DNA of 15,759 nucleotides from an uncultured Verrucomicrobiota bacterium (GTDB taxonomy: Bacteria; Verrucomicrobiota; Verrucomicrobiia; Limisphaerales; UBA9464), in assembly GCA_903864375.1 (NCBI GenBank), contig CAIPFS010000375.1, positions 1 to 15,759 of the forward strand, read 5' to 3'. A model generated the notes under the pieces. It had not been told where the DNA came from. It saw only the letters and a list, made by a program, of their open reading frames with translations, and did not search any database. Each line of letters begins with the position of its first letter. Within the stretch, counting starts at the first letter, position 1. The position numbers and the translations under genes were made by a program. Below, piece after piece: positions 14,881-15,759 of this stretch.

Positions 14881-15033
14881 AGCCAATGGGGCGTCCTCAG
14901 CACCGGGGTGCTTCGTGTGATAATAATGGCATTGGACTCACGAGAAGCCGCGAAGAGGCATGGAGAGGTGAAGAGAACGGACGTTCGGACCGCCGACGGA
15001 GGCACATGGGGCATGGTAAAACCCCTCTTCAGT

Positions 15034-15759
15034 TCACGGTTCCGTGTCTGCCAGTTCCAGAACCTCAAGAATTCGGCTGAAGGAGCTTCTTAATGAACTG
15101 TAGTCGGTGGTGTCGACTGTGAAGCGGGCACGGATATTTTTCAGGGACACCGCATGGCCATCGGAATAGACGGCATCGGCAAACTGTTGTTTATGATGCG
15201 TCCTGGTTTTGACGTTGAAGACACCCAGGTCCGGAGGGGCAACGAACTGGACGTCGATGGCCAGCGCGCGGATGGGTTGGCCGAGGCGGTTGAGTCCCAG
15301 GCTGTCGAGGCGAATGTTCGATGGAGGCGGGTTGGTGCCGGGGGGATCGAACAGGTTGGTATTGCCCGCATGCCGGTAATAGTAGCTTCCCTGGGCCTGT
15401 CCCCTTCCCACCCGCGCCAGTTCGGCATCGGCGTCCAGCGGTTGATCTGCTCCCGGGCAGAACAGGACTTTGGGTCGACGCGCGAGGTCGTTGGTCAGAA
15501 GCAGTCCGAGGGCGGCGACCGGACCCGAAGCCAGCGACAGCACACTGGTGGGGGCTCCGGTGGAGGGATACAGGTCGGCGGGACTGATGAAGGGCGGTGC
15601 CTTGGGGCCATAGGGAATCAGGCCCAGGTTGTCGTCCGAGTACGTGCGGATGGCGACCCCGATTTGCCGCAGGTTCGACAGGCAGACGGTACGATGGGCG
15701 CGGGCCTTGGCCGTTGCGAGGCCGGGCAAGAGAAGTGCAGCCAGGATGGCAATGATGGC
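15034..15759 (-). CDS. Pseudopilin-like protein with H-X9-DG signature, N-terminus outside the window
   Basis: The minus-strand frame is open to the right edge, where it reads AIIAILAALLLPGLATAKAR, the middle of the prepilin hydrophobic helix; the FTLIELLV leader must lie just beyond. At least 241 residues are present. The body has CLSNLRQIGVAIRTYSDDNL, a short VLFCPGAD block, an SYYYRHAG segment and, near the end, HKQQFADAVYSDGHAVS, the H-X9-DG region. It belongs to the same group as the protein at 12760-13608 but shares little outside these landmarks, so it is a distant paralogue. It faces the regulator gene tail to tail with a 153-base gap that shows no clear terminator. A specific function cannot be given. 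Confidence 0.85.
   Translation of the reverse strand, partial: AIIAILAALLLPGLATAKARAHRTVCLSNLRQIGVAIRTYSDDNLGLIPYGPKAPPFISPADLYPSTGAPTSVLSLASGPVAALGLLLTNDLARRPKVLFCPGADQPLDADAELARVGRGQAQGSYYYRHAGNTNLFDPPGTNPPPSNIRLDSLGLNRLGQPIRALAIDVQFVAPPDLGVFNVKTRTHHKQQFADAVYSDGHAVSLKNIRARFTVDTTDYSSLRSSFSRILEVLELADTEP

Noticed and set aside
14086..14886. 266-residue minus-strand frame
   Set aside because: It is antisense to the regulator, and its composition is that of a shadow frame.
14899..14912. Small hairpin AGCAC-CGGG-GTGCT after the regulator stop
   Set aside because: The stem is only five pairs and no T run follows.

Overview
The window looks like a piece of a GC-rich genome from the Verrucomicrobiota or a close relative in the PVC group. 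The signs are two type II-pseudopilin-like proteins with the H-X9-DG signature that is strongly expanded in these phyla, a REP-type Y1 transposase at the left edge, an almost complete lack of Shine-Dalgarno sites, and a sugar operon built from PVC-style parts. No rRNA, tRNA or CRISPR array was seen. No gene-free stretch exceeds about 230 bases.

Left part (1-7509, mostly + strand). A truncated Y1 transposase reads leftward off the edge. Then comes a compact five-gene cluster (336-6540): a secreted substrate-binding-like protein fused to a von Willebrand A domain, a membrane-anchored paralogue without the vWA domain, a PspA/IM30 protein, a two-helix membrane protein with a long coiled coil, and an AAA+ ATPase whose N-terminal half looks like a degenerate second AAA domain. 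Gaps are 14-34 bases. My reading is an envelope-surveillance or membrane-remodelling machine: two periplasmic binding proteins outside, PspA on the inner face, the coiled-coil protein as a bridge, and the AAA+ protein as the motor. A Bax-inhibitor-1/YccA membrane protein follows on the same strand.

Middle part (7571-9189). A 38-residue lipoprotein gene on the minus strand has its own candidate promoter and terminator. Divergent from it are a YqgE/AlgH family gene and a nucleoside phosphorylase/nucleosidase-like gene. The latter overlaps tail to tail with a short HTH gene whose C-terminus looks degraded.

Right part (9513-14880). A sugar-uptake operon runs on the minus strand: pseudopilin-like protein, type 1 periplasmic sugar-binding protein, RbsC/FrcC-type permease and PfkB fructokinase-like kinase. 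The last three are coupled by two ATGA overlaps. Divergent from the operon is an AraR-type regulator (GntR winged helix plus LacI-type sensor). A perfect 21-bp inverted repeat ends 3 bases before the regulator start codon and is the likely operator. No ABC ATPase gene is in the window, so it must be encoded elsewhere. The permease carries an extra domain of about 100 residues after its first membrane helix.

Right edge (15034-15759). A second pseudopilin-like gene runs off the end of the window inside its N-terminal hydrophobic motif.
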